Position numbers and translations under genes: made by a program. A stretch of 64,000 nucleotides of DNA from Rhipicephalus microplus. Taxonomy: Eukaryota > Arthropoda > Arachnida > Ixodida > Ixodidae. Shown one piece after another: positions 27,301 through 42,300 of this stretch; the stretch's first letter is position 1, and every line of letters starts with the position of its first letter. The notes below the pieces were generated by a model. That model was given only the letters and a program-made list of their open reading frames with translations. It did not search any database and was not told the origin of the DNA. The stretch is taken from NCBI RefSeq assembly GCF_043290135.1, contig NC_134710.1:254993592-255057591 (forward strand), in the 5' to 3' direction.

Positions 27301-30300
27301 GGCGGCCGTGTGTTTACCAGGCAGCTTTCCGCGGTGGCTGTACGGTGGCGCTACAGGCGCGCTGCTCTAAGTGCTCAGAGATTGCTGATGTATTCGGTTG
27401 GTGCGCTGCCTGTCGCGCTCCGATTTTGAGCTGCCTTTGCATCTAGCGACTCTGAGCCAGAGCGACCCACTGAATACGCCATTAGTCTACTGTATGTGAA
27501 ATGCAAATTAGCATAGATAAACTAACTATACCAAAGTCATAAGTAAATAAAATATTAGAACAATAACAAAATATAAGATTTAACGTCCCGAAACGACGGT
27601 ATAATGAGATGCCGTAGTGGAGGGATCCAGAAATTACAGCCACATGGGGTTCTTTACCTCAAAACCTAAATCTAAGTACACAGGCCTCAAAAATTTTTGC
27701 CTCCATCGAAAATGCAGCCGCGTCAGCCAGAACTCGATCCCGTGACCTTCGAGTTAGCAGTGCAGCGCCATAACCACTAGACCACCGTGGCGGGGCAAAT
27801 CAAAAATGAGAATAGTTTGTGTGTCCCTATACAGTGAAACCTCGTTAAACCGTAGCTGGTCGGAGCTCGGAAAAAGTACATACTAAACGGTAGTACTGCT
27901 GAACCTAAATATCGTCAGGTCGCTCACTTACCTGTCAAAAAAAGAAACCTTCAGGAAGTGCGATGACAGAACAAAAAACATGCATTTATTTATTAACTTC
28001 GCGCGACAAAGTCTGTAATCTTCATTTGACGACGCGGCGGCCTAGCAACAACGACAGCGGCCTCAAACTCTCTTATGCTGTGAGCCAGCTTTTCCGCCAG
28101 CCCCCTCTTCTCGGCAAATACCCACATGACGCAGACGCAATGCGCAGCTTCGGCCACTATTGGACCTGGTCACCCGTGTTGTCGCTTTCTATGTCGTCCT
28201 CATCACTATCATTTGGCGACACTTCGACAACTGAAGCAACAATGGCTTCGTCGGACATGTCCGGAGATGTCTGCACATCGCTGTCTGCGTCTCTGAAGTC
28301 GGGGAAGGAAATGCCTTCCGTAGCAGCACAAGCACACATACACAACACGTGAAAAACGACGCGAGATCAACCAGAGAACACCTATGCACGGCGCCAAAGG
28401 AACAAAGAAAGCAAAGCAAGCGCACACAGTCTTTGCGTCTTTGTGCAAAGCGCCATCGCGTGGACAACACCAGAAGCCTAGCCGGTCGAGTGCTTCTTGT
28501 TGCAGAAAAATCCAAGAGATTGCGCTCACGAACACAGCCGCCATCATCATCAACACAAACAAGCGAGGCGTGTTTCGATCTCTGGGGCTTGCTGTTCTGT
28601 CGGGACGCCCAGTGGGGGACGACATGCCGCGGCGAATGTGCAACAAAAATTGGAAAAACTACTTATTAATAGATACATATGCAATAAGCTGGTACGGCTT
28701 ATGCGGATACAAAATGCATTATGCAGGGATTTGACTTCACTACTTTTAAAACGAAACTACTGTTTACGCTGGTACGGTTTAACGAGGTTTCACTGTATTA
28801 CGTATTCGAGCTTGTGAAAACAGAGTTCCAGAAAAATGAAGCACTAAAAAAAAATGCCTAACGTCTTTAAGGCACTGCAAGCATACTTTATCGCAATAAA
28901 CTGTTCGCACAATCTCATGAGAAGTATACTGCTACGCTTATCCTATGCACTGAAAAAGAAAAGACATAACAAATTATAAAAAAAGATAGTCATAAATAAT
29001 GATACGAGAAGTATATCAAATATCAGCCATGTTCTCACCCTGCACAGCTGAGCTTGTTCTTTCAAGGCCTCTACAGAGTTGCCAAATGCTTCCAAGTCGG
29101 CCATCAATGCTTCATGCTTCTTTAGAAGGGCCTGACAATAAAACAAAAGCAAGTAACGATATAAGAGGTCACCCCCATCTGAACACCACCTACTTAATAA
29201 ATGAATCACATATCACACAGAGGATTAATTTTGCAAGAAAGTAACTGTTTCCAGTTAAAAAAAGGGTAAGCATTTTCTACCACGACCAGTATGCAGAGTT
29301 TTAAACACTCTGTAACAATCAAAATATAGCTTTCACATCCACATTCACCGGCAACATACATCAATTATGGTTCAATTTAGCACCCAGATATGCGCATTGT
29401 GAATAAAGAAAACATCGAGGAAAATACAGGTGTGCATAAAGAAAGAAATGATACTCCACAGACTGTTGTGCAAGCTTCTTTTGCAGTATATACAAAAAAT
29501 GTATTAATCAAATAAATAATGTGGAGTGAATTAATGAGTGGTAGGACTAGAGGTGGAACTTTGCTTAAACTTGAAAGGGAAAAATTGTCACCCGTCTGAC
29601 AATACAGTCAGACTTGAGTTCATACCATTTTGCCCATTTCCTGAGCATTGACGTTCGTACTGAGTTCTGGCTATGTATGCAAATCACTGAAAAGAAACAG
29701 TTTACACCGTTACAGACGTTGTTTCGGGAGATACGCCAGCAGAAACGACACGAGCGGACGCACCAGCAGCGGCGGCGACTGATTCAGCTGGCAGTGCAAA
29801 AGCAAAGTCATGTCGACTCGCTGCTGCTGCTACACCTTCTTTGACTTCCGGTGTTCGCAGCGATCATAATCTAAACCAGGCTCCAGATGAACGCATACTT
29901 GATACTTGTTAAGGCCATGAGGTTTGTCGTGCTGCGGGGATAGTTCGCGATTGCGCAAATGCAAGCCACCTCCAAAGCCTTTGCCGCCATGTTGAATTTG
30001 CTGCTCGTTTAAATCACGTTGTTTGAGAGCTAGTGCAGCCAGTGTAGCCAAAGCTTTGAAGCAAAAAGGCGATATGCTACCACAAAGTGGAAAACTATCT
30101 CGGGCCGAGTTTTCGCGTCAGCCTCACGGCATTGTTTTCTGGCCATTTAGGCGGCGAAGCGAGGAAAATTCCGGCGAGTTTTGCCGCATCCACTCCCTTC
30201 GAGGCACAGTGTGAGCGGGCGTTCCTCCCATAAACAAGCCGCGTTGCGCCGTTCGCGTGCGGCAGTCAATCGCGCGTTCACACCATCCACGGCGGCTGGG

Positions 30301-33300
30301 GAAATCGTTTGTGTAACAGAGAATCACGATGTATTTTACATAATGTAGTCTATCCGAAGCAACCTTTTAAGATTCTTATCACGAAATTCGCATCGACCGT
30401 AATCGTATAATCAAGATTCTTCTGTATTGGAACACGGCCCTCATTCAAAACAAGCCGAATATAATTACTTCGCATAGGAGTACATGTGCGGTAGGCTCCA
30501 CCCGCGTAATTTTCCCTTCATTGCGAAGAAAAGTTGTCTACGAGTATAGTGACAGTGCTTTTATTTGAGACAGGCAACATAACGCATTTGAAGTGCAATG
30601 ACAGGTTGGCACAAAGAAGTGATAGCAAACGGCAACGCGGCATATAGTGGTTGTTGCTTGAAAAGCATTTTATAACACTGCTACACCACACCAACAACCA
30701 AATAGTAAAATTTTCTTGCACTGGCACACGGATGTCAACGATGAGTTTCAATCAAGCATTTGTCAGTGGCAACCATCACATGTCAGTGCATTTCCAATGT
30801 GTACCTGTTTGCGCATTGTGCCAGAATCTTACTCACTGGTTGGCATACTTCTGCTACCAAAAATGCAGAATACTTTTTGCGGCACAGCATGGTGTTGATT
30901 CTCTTGACTGATGCTTACAATCTAATTTTTATAGAGGGACCAGGTAGTATATATATGCGATGTGCGAGAATTGCGTTACATCAAAACTGGGATATGAATT
31001 AAATTCCCCATATCTCAATTTAAAAATTGTCTTTAATGGAGTCAATTATAGAAAATGAAAGTTTTTCACAATGCAGATTTAGTTAAATCAATGTTTATTA
31101 ATTGAGCTTTGATTGTACGTAGCATGAGGCTATGAAGGTACAGTGCGAATGTCAGCAGGTTTGTCCAGGAGCTTCCCAGTTCTGATCTGGGGATCAAACC
31201 CAAGACTAACATCTCTGAGGTGCTCACTAAACCATCTGAGCCAACGAGGAAATTAACAGACAAGTCTAAATATTTGCACAATTAACGTGTAGAAACAATG
31301 TTTGTTTTCCATTTTGGCCCAGGATTCAATTCAACTGTAACAAACTGTCAGAGAGCCTTGATGGTTCACCTTCATAGTTTCACCCCACTTTAAGTTGGGT
31401 GAAAAATTCCCTCTTTCATGAAACTGACAAAGGGACAGTGTTAGCAAGCAGAAGCAGACCTCAGCAGAGTCCTCATCCTTGCCATAGTCCTGGCTGCCAA
31501 CAATGGGCTCTTTCTCTTTCATCCAAGATTCTGCTTCGTTAGCATCAGCAAAATATTGGTGAGCCTGGAGAGAGTCCTCCAGATCACGTTTCCGTTGTAA
31601 GGCCTTGTCCTGCAGAATAACAAAAAAGGCAATACGTGAGCTATTAGAATATATTTGCAATGGCATAAAAAAAACACCAGTCACACATTTTCGATTCAGC
31701 TAGATGCAAAAAAAAACGCAATCTCATACATGTAGAACAAGCCATATAGCCCGAGTACCATAAATAATGTACATGGTATCCATAGGTGTGCACTAATACT
31801 GTACTCACCATTAGAGAAGGAGATGACAATATCAATTAGGTAATATGCTGAAAATTAAGTGAGCTAGGCAAGCATAAGCTTAAAGCAGAACATTTTAGAA
31901 GTAATTGCAAAATTTGTGTTGAAATCAACTGATAGTTATTGCATGGCCATGCAAGTGTGGTAACATACATAAATTGTTTGTACTGCTTACACAAATTTTC
32001 CATGAAATTTTTTATCTGTGGGGGTGCTGTCCCCACATGTAAAATCATTTGCACGGAGTTGCGCACACGTTTCTCACATATAAGCTGCATTTATGTTTAA
32101 CAACCATTGAGCGGGAGGTGGCTGTGCTCACACGGGTTACGGTTAGCGTGGTAGCACAGCCCAGCGGAGGGGCTAGCAGTATCGTCATTGTTCTGATGTG
32201 TCCGTTTGTTCCTAGAGCGCGACAGTTATCAAAGACCCCACATTTTTTTAGAGTATTGAGCTGCCACTATTATTTTTCTGAACTCAAACTAAAGCATACT
32301 TCCCAATTTCATGCTGCACAATTAGATTTAAATGCCAGCTTGCAACATGATTTTACTACAGAAACATGGTTTGAACAAAAAAATAGCTTAGATGTACAGT
32401 GAGCTTTACGATAGTGCTCAAGGCCACATAACACCGCACGCAGCAATACCAAAGCTTATTGCCTCCACCACATCAAATACGGCTCCACCACATCAAATAT
32501 GTCCGAGACTCGTAGGGCCATTTATTCAGCATACTGTCAAACACTCGGAAAATTACAAAAAGCTGCCTGCATCTTCCCATGGGGGGAGTTCGAGCAAATG
32601 CGTCGTAGAGTGGTGGAGTATCGCGTGAATGGTGCGCAATTTGGTATGACTTGAGTAGCTATTCAGTGAAACATGTCTGCAAGTGTTTACATTAACATTC
32701 ACTGCTGTACAAAGAAAACTTGCTGCCAGAGGTTATTTAGGCAACATTGCTTGAAGGGACAATCTAAACCACAGTGCCACAGCATTTTTGATGAACAATT
32801 TACTTTTTTATATATCTTAATTGCTGTACCTCTAACCTCAAAACAACCAATCTATTGATGCAAAAAACTACAGTATAATGACATCCATAATTAATAACTC
32901 TTCAATAATAGATGCAGCTGAGTGCAAAGACCACGATGAGCAAGAAGATGAAAATGCATTCCTTTAAAATAAAGGAAACCCTCTGAAATACAGCACACAG
33001 AAACTGCACAACAGGTCTGAAAGACTCACTTTAAGTTGCTGCCATTTTTCACTGAGGTTCTGAATCCGCTTGTTAATCTCATCATGAGCAAAGTGCCCAT
33101 CTGCCACCATGTTCTCCCCAGCCTCACAGACACTGCGAACACGGTTCTCATGATTGTTGATTTCCGCAAGTACGGCCTGGTGCTTCTTGATAAGGTTCTG
33201 CACTCCAATCAAATCCCGTCCTGAAAAAAAAAACATTAAAAATTTGTCCCGAACAAATGTGGCTTATGTAGCACAGGACTTGGCTATATGACAGCTGGCA

Positions 33301-36300
33301 TATTTGAGTGCCAGCAAGCATGATGTTAGGCAAGCAAATTTGACAAGGGAATTCCCTCAGACGCCATCTCTTCTATTCCTTTCTTTTTTGTATTTAACAG
33401 TGAAGCAGCTTTCATGCTCAGGGGCCATCGTAGATTGTAGATCGTAGTGGGATTTGCCCGCAAAAAGTGGGTAAATCCCCCTACAGATGTGCGCACTATT
33501 TTTAACACTAACACTACTCAGTACACCCACAACGCACCACTATGCCCACAACTACTTTGGCCGCCACTCCTACCACTTCATTCTATTTCATTCAATCCGA
33601 CTGCACACCCCCAGCTTCCCTGTTTCAGCAGTGTCAACTAAGCGGAACTGGCTGAATTTATTTGAAGGCTCATCAGTGCATTAACTGTTGAAAAAAGAGC
33701 CTTTGAACACAATTGCCGCAGTTTTTATGGCAGTGTTCAGTTTGCGGCAGCTCCTCGTACTGCATGAATCACAAATGGTTCATTTCAACCTGCCCGCCTG
33801 TCTGTAACGAGTGGAATGCTCAGATGTTACTGTGCGCCTCTTGCATAACGAAAACCTTTTTCCTCAATTTTTTGTATTTTCATGACAAGACTCAAATCGT
33901 CATGCAACACTGCCTCCTACAATTGTTTTACCAGTCACTTAAGACACATCGAACATGGAGACAAAAAAAAAAAATCCAATAAGCTCACTCTTTGACAATT
34001 GCAGATCTAACAGCTTCAGGGCTAGCTATGTTTACAAAAGGTGCATTTTGTCCTTCAAAGCAAGTCATCTAATGAATAATGCATGGCTCCTAGCAGTACC
34101 AGCCACAGGTGGGGTGTGGCTGAATTTTAGTGTGAATCCATAACCTTTTGAGAATGTAGCAGCATGCCCATAAATCCTCACACAAGGACTGTTACTGGAA
34201 CCAATGCCAGCAGTTGCTGCCCTAAGCAAGACAAGTCTTCTAGTCACAATACTGGCTCCTGTAGCATGTTTTCCACACAGTTTCATATCCCTTCAAGCAC
34301 CCATCTTCTGCAAAATTTGTTTTGATGTACATCGACGCTAGTGCCAAAATGGCAACCATAAATGCTCAAGCAAAACATGAGCATTCTTGTGCACCCCTGC
34401 CCACACCATCATTGGAATGAGACTGCCATGGCTCAGAATCACAACAGCAACCTCCTGTTCAGCAGTGCAACACAACATCCACTGAGCCATCAAAAAATGT
34501 AGAGGGCATTTGCTTAGTACGAAGTTCACAATGTGGGTTTTTATTTTGCAGAAGGTACCTCTGTTAGTGGAAGCAGCAATGGGCTCTTTTTCACGAATCC
34601 AGGCTTCTTCATCTTCAATGTCACGGAACAGTTGCTGCACGCGCAAGGAGTCCTGCAGCTTCTGGCGTCGTGTTGCCATGGGTGCCTGCAGTGTATTGTA
34701 TCGGTCTACGAGGGCTGCCTTTTTGGCCACGATGGCAGGTGCATCAAAGTGGCCCTTGTCTGCAAACTGTTGTGCCTGGATCATCACACCATCCACACGA
34801 TCCTGCGTACAAACAAATACAGTAAGCAGCATTCATGCAATGACTAATTAGCTTGTCATATTGCCTTTTTTTTTAAAATAAGCACGATATTCCTCAAAAA
34901 TGTGCAATAGCTACGTCATCTAGCTTTGAAAAAAAAAAAGACTTGCATTCTACAAGGAGGCTGAAAAGCAAAAGAAGGGTTTGGTGTGAAAGACACAAAG
35001 TCCACGGTGAAAAGTAATTTACTCACGGAATGAGAAGCAACATCTGTTTCCAGAAGCGCATGCTTCTTCAGAAGGTTTTGCACACTTGTAAGGTCCTAAA
35101 AGAAACAACCAGGTTCATCAGTAGCAGCACAAAGCTGCATTGGTATGTTGCTACATGAAATTTTTTATATAACACATCTTCAGCATGACAATGTTTTACA
35201 AGTAACTCGTTTCTGCTGCCTACGAGCATGAAACCAGCCCCTGCACAGCTCATTCTTCATGGTATGTTATGTTTCGGCAAAAGTATTGTGAATTAAAAAT
35301 AGTGCCACGTGCACCTTATTTTAAAGTATGAAATCCCACATAATGAAATTTGTATCAGTACGACACCTTCCAACCGGTTGATAATTTTTGAACTAAGACT
35401 CCATACATTTTGTCGAGAAATCTGTGGTCTTGAAAACCAACAACTCAATATTGCACTTGCACTCAGACTCATTATAGGTTTGGCACTTGCAGTGTACTGC
35501 TTAAATTGAAGTGAGCCAACATCTGAGCAACCGTTTCAGTGCAAACACCTGATCCCGTCATATAGAAATGAAAAAACTCCTGCAAATGAAATCAATGAAC
35601 AGATGTTACAAAGTTGTGTTTGTGTAAGTAGGCTTCCGAATACCCTACTGAGCTAAAAACAAAATATAACCCAAATGAATTAAGACTAAACAGATATTGC
35701 TTTTTCGACATTTTTGTTTGAGGTACTGCCAGAATGAGGGATAAGTTGCCAATATAGCAGCTGCAGTTAACTCAGTATGCTTTATGTGGTAAACAAAATG
35801 GCAGGCTAGCTCAAGGAACAACTTATTTATAGTGTTGAGCACTTTAATGAAGTTAGCATTAAGGAAATGTAGCAGCACCTCATAAAACTGCTGACACTAG
35901 CAGAAGCACATCATATTTTGGCCAACAAGCAAATTTCAGTAACGGAAAACTATTCTGACAAGAGATGTATGCTGTATATTATTTTTCATGTCCAATTATG
36001 TCCAGTTGATACAAGAGTCAGAAAAAATGTAGCCTATGATCATTCCATTTTCGTTGTGTCAAGTAGGCAAAAAAACATCCTTCAAAAAAGACCAAAGCCT
36101 GCAAAGGAAGTCATAATATTGCATGCATGAGGCCCATCTCAAGTGTGAAGAGCATTTGCCAATTTCAAATGCCTTTGAATGGCACCTGAAGGCATCAAAC
36201 CTGCTGGAGTTGACACCCTATGCTACACTATGCCTTCAAGTGGCATACAAGAATTGATTGCCTACACTTGATATGCAAAACCATAGGGCAAAATGATGTT

Positions 36301-39300
36301 CCACATCTAGAATTACGGTCACAAGAGGCAAAGCTGAAACTTACAGGGTGAAATTGGAGCACAAACCCAAATACCCAAGAATTTGGATGAGGTAAAAAAA
36401 AGCTATTGCCACAGCAGAGCTGGTGGTACAACCCACTTGTGATGTTGAAGTTGTGAGTTTGGCTCACACTCGTAGCAAATGATTTTTTTTACTTTCATTG
36501 TTTACTACTCTAGCTTATACTTCAAGCAGTTCAAGTAAAATTACAAATAACACCTCCTACACTTTTCTTGGCCTCATGATCTGTTGGCGTCATTAACATA
36601 GAGAAAGTTCATACAGAGCTGTCTCTGTAGTCAAAGTGGTACCTTGCCACAGTCTTCAGACATAAGTTGTCCTTCAACCTCAGAGAGCCAAAGCTCAATG
36701 TCTTCAACACCTCTGTTGAACTGCTGCTGGGCTGAAGCCTCACTAAGCTTCGTACCCTTGGTGTCGGCAGCCTTGCTCAAAGACTGCCACAGAGTAATGA
36801 TTTCTTCCATGCGCTGGCTGTAATGAAAAAAGAGAGTGCTCAATATGTACTTTGATACATAGCTACAAAGAAAGAAAAACGACCACTGAAGTAGTACTGC
36901 AAAAGCACAGCTGTACATCACAAACATTTGCACAAACTGAGCCGTGCAGCAGCTTTGCACTTTGATCATGAAGTTTGGTATGTAAATCTCAAGGCGGAGT
37001 AGACAGAAATCATTTCATTAAAAAAATGAACTCAATCTCTTCCACATCATCCCATGTAATTAATATTTATACAAAACCTTCGTGATCAGATGTCCTACAG
37101 GTATTCCAAATATTCAAGCCCTACAGCTTCAAGTTTTTGATCGATAAATAATTGATTTATTTATTTTTACAATACTGTGCACCTTTCTCTACTCTTAAGG
37201 CCATTGAAAATGTGAAGTTTCTAACATAGTAAGTTACTGACATCACAAAGAAAATCATCCAATTTTAACCTATCTTAAAATTCTGCCCTTTTTCAGATAT
37301 TCCAAGTAAAGAAATTTTAATGACTACCAAGAAAAAGCTCTGTGGTCATATAGATTTGCTATAACAAATCAATAATATATCAGTTATTCCTATGCAAATT
37401 TTCTAACCTCAAAATAATTGTCGTAGTGTTTCTGTACATATGCCAATGGAAACGATTTAACGAAAACTGCTAATCTGATTTTAGTTAAAGTTTCAAAGGT
37501 ATACAAGAACAAAAAGAAATCTGAAAACATGAGTACTATGTACAATGTCACCATTACCCTACTTATAACACATATGGTTACCAAAGACGATTCCAAGTGC
37601 TCCAATTCAAAAAAGATGTCAAAATATATGACTAAGGCACAAAAATGCTTAACGAGTTTAGAAATGCCAAAATTTTATGCAGTTTCACTGTTCTGACATT
37701 ATTTTTAAAAGCCTCTCAAGTACAAAAACAGTTGAATCTTAAATAGGGCAGGAGATGAAAAAAAAAAAACTTGACACGTGCGTGCACACACACACACAGC
37801 ATAAATTTTCTGAATTGAGCACAAATATTCAAAAGCTTTTTTTTTTCCTCCCACGTGATTAATATCCCTTCAGATGCATGCAAACAGCAAGTTCTCAAGA
37901 GAAGTCAATTTCTGTGCAGTACCCCCCTATACTCTGTTTCACACATCATGTACAACGTTGCGGAAGCTAGTGAGACTTTTTGCAGTCGATGCATTCGCAA
38001 CAAAAAGTAGTTCGATGTTCTTACCACCAATAATATAATTTTTCTTTCATTACTACGGCGAGAAGTAACTGAAGGTATTATGTGCCTTACAAACGAAAAC
38101 TCCATTGAACGTCTGTTATATGTGGCTGTGTAGCTTAGTTTTATGTGACGTCACATACAGGCTTTCTACTCTGGGTACCTCACGATGGCGGCCACCTGGA
38201 CTTTCAGTGTCAGTGCAGGAGAGGACACCACAAAGTCGTTTGGTACCTATGTTCTTTTGTGCTCACCATGCTTTTTTTTTTTTCTGTTCGGCAGTCGCGC
38301 CAAAGGGGAGCCCAAAGAAACGCGAGAGTTCACCGGCACTAATCATATGTGCGAGCGACCACAAAACGCGCGGAGTTATACGCTTTGCTGGCCGAACTTG
38401 CTGCATAGCTTCAACATAATGCACTTGATGTATGAAACAGAGTATAGACAACGTAAATGACAGTCTTACCCACAAGCACCAATAATGTTTGCAATCACCA
38501 TTATCTTAATTTTAAGATTTGCAGCCATAAATTGTAGCAACTAGCTTTTTTTTCTCCATATCTTGTGAATTTCCAATACAGGCAGTGTGCCTGTAATAGT
38601 TTGCTTTAGTTTTTCCACCTATATGTCAAAAATTTCTGGATGCAGCCACACCAATAATGATCAATGAGAAATGTTACCTTTGCGATTACAAACAGTATAT
38701 AGTATTTTCTGGCACCAGGTATACTAGATAACAATAGTGATTTATCATCCCAGCATCTCTGAAAACTTTGTATGCTGACGATGACATAGTATTACAGTTT
38801 TCATGCTTTCATAATGAAAAAAAATTTTATAAGAAAAAGTTGGCTCCGCAATCTGTACTTAAAAGGGCCCCCACAGCGCATGCAGTAAATAAGTTTGCTT
38901 AGCTTCTACGCGATAGTGCTATGAACATCTGTGCGAAGTACGACTCCTACACATGTAGTTAGAAACCCACAATTTTTATTCACACGCAGTAACATCTTCA
39001 GTTCTAAAAGCATGCCACCGTCTTTCAGTTCTCTCAAACAGAGAAGTACGCAGTTTGGGTGCTACTAAATTTTTTTTGAAGAGGAGATGCGGGTCGAAAA
39101 ACGCGAGTTTTTTTTCAAAATTACCGATTTTTTATTTTCGCCTGTTTTGATAAGATTAGTACTTCTACTGTTATGAAAAAAATCATTCAGGTCGAGACTT
39201 AACTGGAAATGCTTTGAAATTTCATCTAAAGAGCACAAGATGCCTGTTAAAAGGTCGAAAGTGTTCAGTCTTCGAGCACCTTGCCGCCGATAATGCTCCG

Positions 39301-42300
39301 CCGCTAGCCATTGTTGATCGCATGAGTCGAAGATTCGAGCCTCACTCTTCAAATAACAACAGTTTCTCTTGCTGCTGCAGCGCAAGTAATAATAAAAAGA
39401 ATCACTCTTCTGCGCAATTTTCGAGCGCCGCGACTGGCTTATCACATGGTACGAATTAGGGACCGCCATTGGCCGCTGCGCCCCTGTATGTGTTGTGAAA
39501 CCTATTTGCGGGGTCCATGTCTTGTCGAGCAGCACAGCTGAACAATACTTTTCTCGTGTAATTATCTCCGTTATGAATTAAAAAAGGCATTGCTCGCAAG
39601 TGAAAGCCGTTGTGCGGCGCACGCTGTAGGAATAGGCTACGAGCAGCTGGTCCGATTTGCGGCAGCTGTTGGCTTGCAAAAGCCAATGCATCAAAGTCAT
39701 TCACACCTGCCAGCCGGAAAGTTCGTGATGCGGCAATGGATGACGTCAGCGCCAATCTTGAGAGGTCGAAAGAACTCGCAGTGAGAGAACTTAGCAGGGA
39801 CGACATCGCCATTATGTACGACGGCATGTGGCACAAACATGGCTGCAAAATGGCATGACAATGGATTTAGTTTGGATTTCGCAGTCCTGTCGAACTTCTT
39901 CCTAGCTTGCAGTTGGCGCATGGCTCTGCTAAATGGAGCGAAAGTTTGGCAAGCGTTTCATGGCCCTGTCTGTGAGCGAAATGTCTGTGAGGAGTCAGCT
40001 CGAAAACGCCGAGAGGGACAAACTAATGGTGCTGGCATATTTTAGTCGCAGTGGCCAGTACAAGAAGGATTGTTCTTTTTGGTGTGCAAATTTCATCTGA
40101 TTTAATAATATCTTTCATCAATAAAAACTCAATTTTAACTTTAAAACTCTTTTTTCTCAAAACACAAATTTGCCATTTTTTCCAATGTACCCCTCCTTTT
40201 TCGGGCACTTCTAGTGCTCAAATCTGCATGAAATTTTGCCCAAACGTTTTCCAATGTATGACAAATGCAATTATCTAGTTTAAATTTCAATATTTTATTG
40301 TATATTAAAAACATTGTACGTATACATTTACTAGGGTAGGTGAAATATGGACTTTTTACGTCTATTATTTTTATATGTGCTAATATATAAAAATAATATA
40401 TACTGCTTAGATATGCTAAGTATAATAAATTTATAAAAAAATTTATATAAGTTATGACTACTTATATAACTGCCAAGTATAATATATTTTAAAATGTTAC
40501 ACATTATAAGGGTTATGAATCGCATCCTGACGAAAGTCAAATCCTGCTACTACTCGGTTATTTCGACTGCCTTTGAACGAAAAAAAAAAAAAGACATTTG
40601 CATGGAGGCCCTATTTTAACTTTTTAAAAATAGTGTGCAGGTTAGTTAGGTCATAATAAATATACCAGTTTTTCTTCATACGTCATATGTACAATTCGAA
40701 TTCAATTCAAAATTATTCGACAAAAATCACTATTCGCTTCCTTCGAGCCTAAAACTCACCATTCACACAAGCCTAGCCAGAGCAAATGCTAGTACACGAA
40801 ACCATATGCATGCTAATGACATTTGTTATGATATACATCAGCTTTTAAGGCACTATGCATATAACAAATTTTTCATATATCCTGCTTCTCTCATGCAATT
40901 TTTTCTGCTGGACAACTCATGCATTTAATGCAATATTTAATGGTTCGCCAAAATAATGTTCAATGTTAAGGCTTCAAAAGCAGCGCACTAAAATCTTATA
41001 CCCAATCAGTGGTGAAAGACAGGCTAGGGTTCCTACCTCTCAGTTATACACATTTTTTAATTTTTGCAGGCAATATTCAGTGTCATTTTTAGCAGTCATA
41101 ACAGCTTTAGCAGAACACTTGAATACAGAACGAAGCAAGGACTATTGGTAGGATATTCAAAGGGAAATTTTCTAAGGCAAGACCCAAAAATGACATGCAA
41201 GGTGTAAAAAATAACGCAAGCTAGAATGAAAATTGCTAAAGTATGCACCTGATACGGTCTGACGCATAGTGGTTTGCATCCACAAGCTCCTGGCCAGTAC
41301 TTGTGATGTCCTCCACACGACTTCTGTTGGCGTTCAACTCCTGAATAAAGTTCTGGTGCTTCTGAACTTTTCCATTAAGGTTGGTGGGATCCTGAAAGGA
41401 TTGAACAAACAAGTTAATGAAAGATATAACAAAACCAGCCTACTCACCCCTTGCCCATGTTACAATGCATGGCAGAGCTTTAAACTAGGCATTATAAACC
41501 AAGGTTCAAAAAATGCAAATACGGTAAATCTTCTCGGCTATGAATATGGCATCACATGGCTTCATGGCAGCACATGCAACAGTACATTGCCAAAACATAG
41601 GCAAAAATCAGAAAATCGTGAATTAAGCACTTATAGCAAAAAGATTTGAAGTGTTTCTGGACTGCATATGCTACTCCAGGTGCGCGACAACATATACATC
41701 AGCCTGACCGCAACCATTTGATGCATCTTTTAACTTGCAATAATGCAACCTGCAACACAAAACATGCAGGAATGAAGCTCACATCAACCATCTCATTCAA
41801 TCTCTAGATTTGCACCTAACTTTCAGCAAGACAGTGTGTGTAGGCTGCCTATATGCTCTGATGTGTCAAGAGCCAACACAGCCACAAAAGCAAGGTATGG
41901 GGCTATAGATGTGTGCTAAGCAGTCATCATCCCTTCTGGTGGGCATTCTATCATGGTACCACAAACTGCCTGCTTTCTTGCATACTAATATGTTACATTT
42001 GGGGAGAGAAAACTGCAAATTAGAGTGCATGCCTTCTTTCACCCTAGATTAACACTACAGGTTACTAGAACTTTGCAGGCCGATGTCATGCTCTTCCACA
42101 CCCTGCCCTCCAAACATGCCATGCATGGCGCATGGGACAGAGTGACGAATAAGGCTGTGCAGCCATACGACTTGACTGCCTGTGTCGTGAGCTGGAGACT
42201 ACAAACACAGCCGTAACTTTTTTTATTTAGATGAACTGCAGGGACACAACAACATGCTCAGAACAGTGAATGTTTCGTGTGTTACTACAAGCAATGCATT

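Larger units (their letters stand above)
26344..27481. mobile_element. unclassified inverted-repeat element with nested changes
   Basis: Left end is TGGTGTATTCGGTTGG; right end, read inward, is TGGCGTATTCAGTGGG. The end motif also recurs at ~27390. Inside are a perfect 143-bp tandem duplication, a SINE with target duplication and a snap-back insertion. No transposase frame. Target duplication unclear. Confidence 0.5.

Noticed and set aside
39065..39535. 156-codon minus-strand ORF
   Set aside because: Antisense to the front of the Mutator/Kolobok-like relic; no protein signature.
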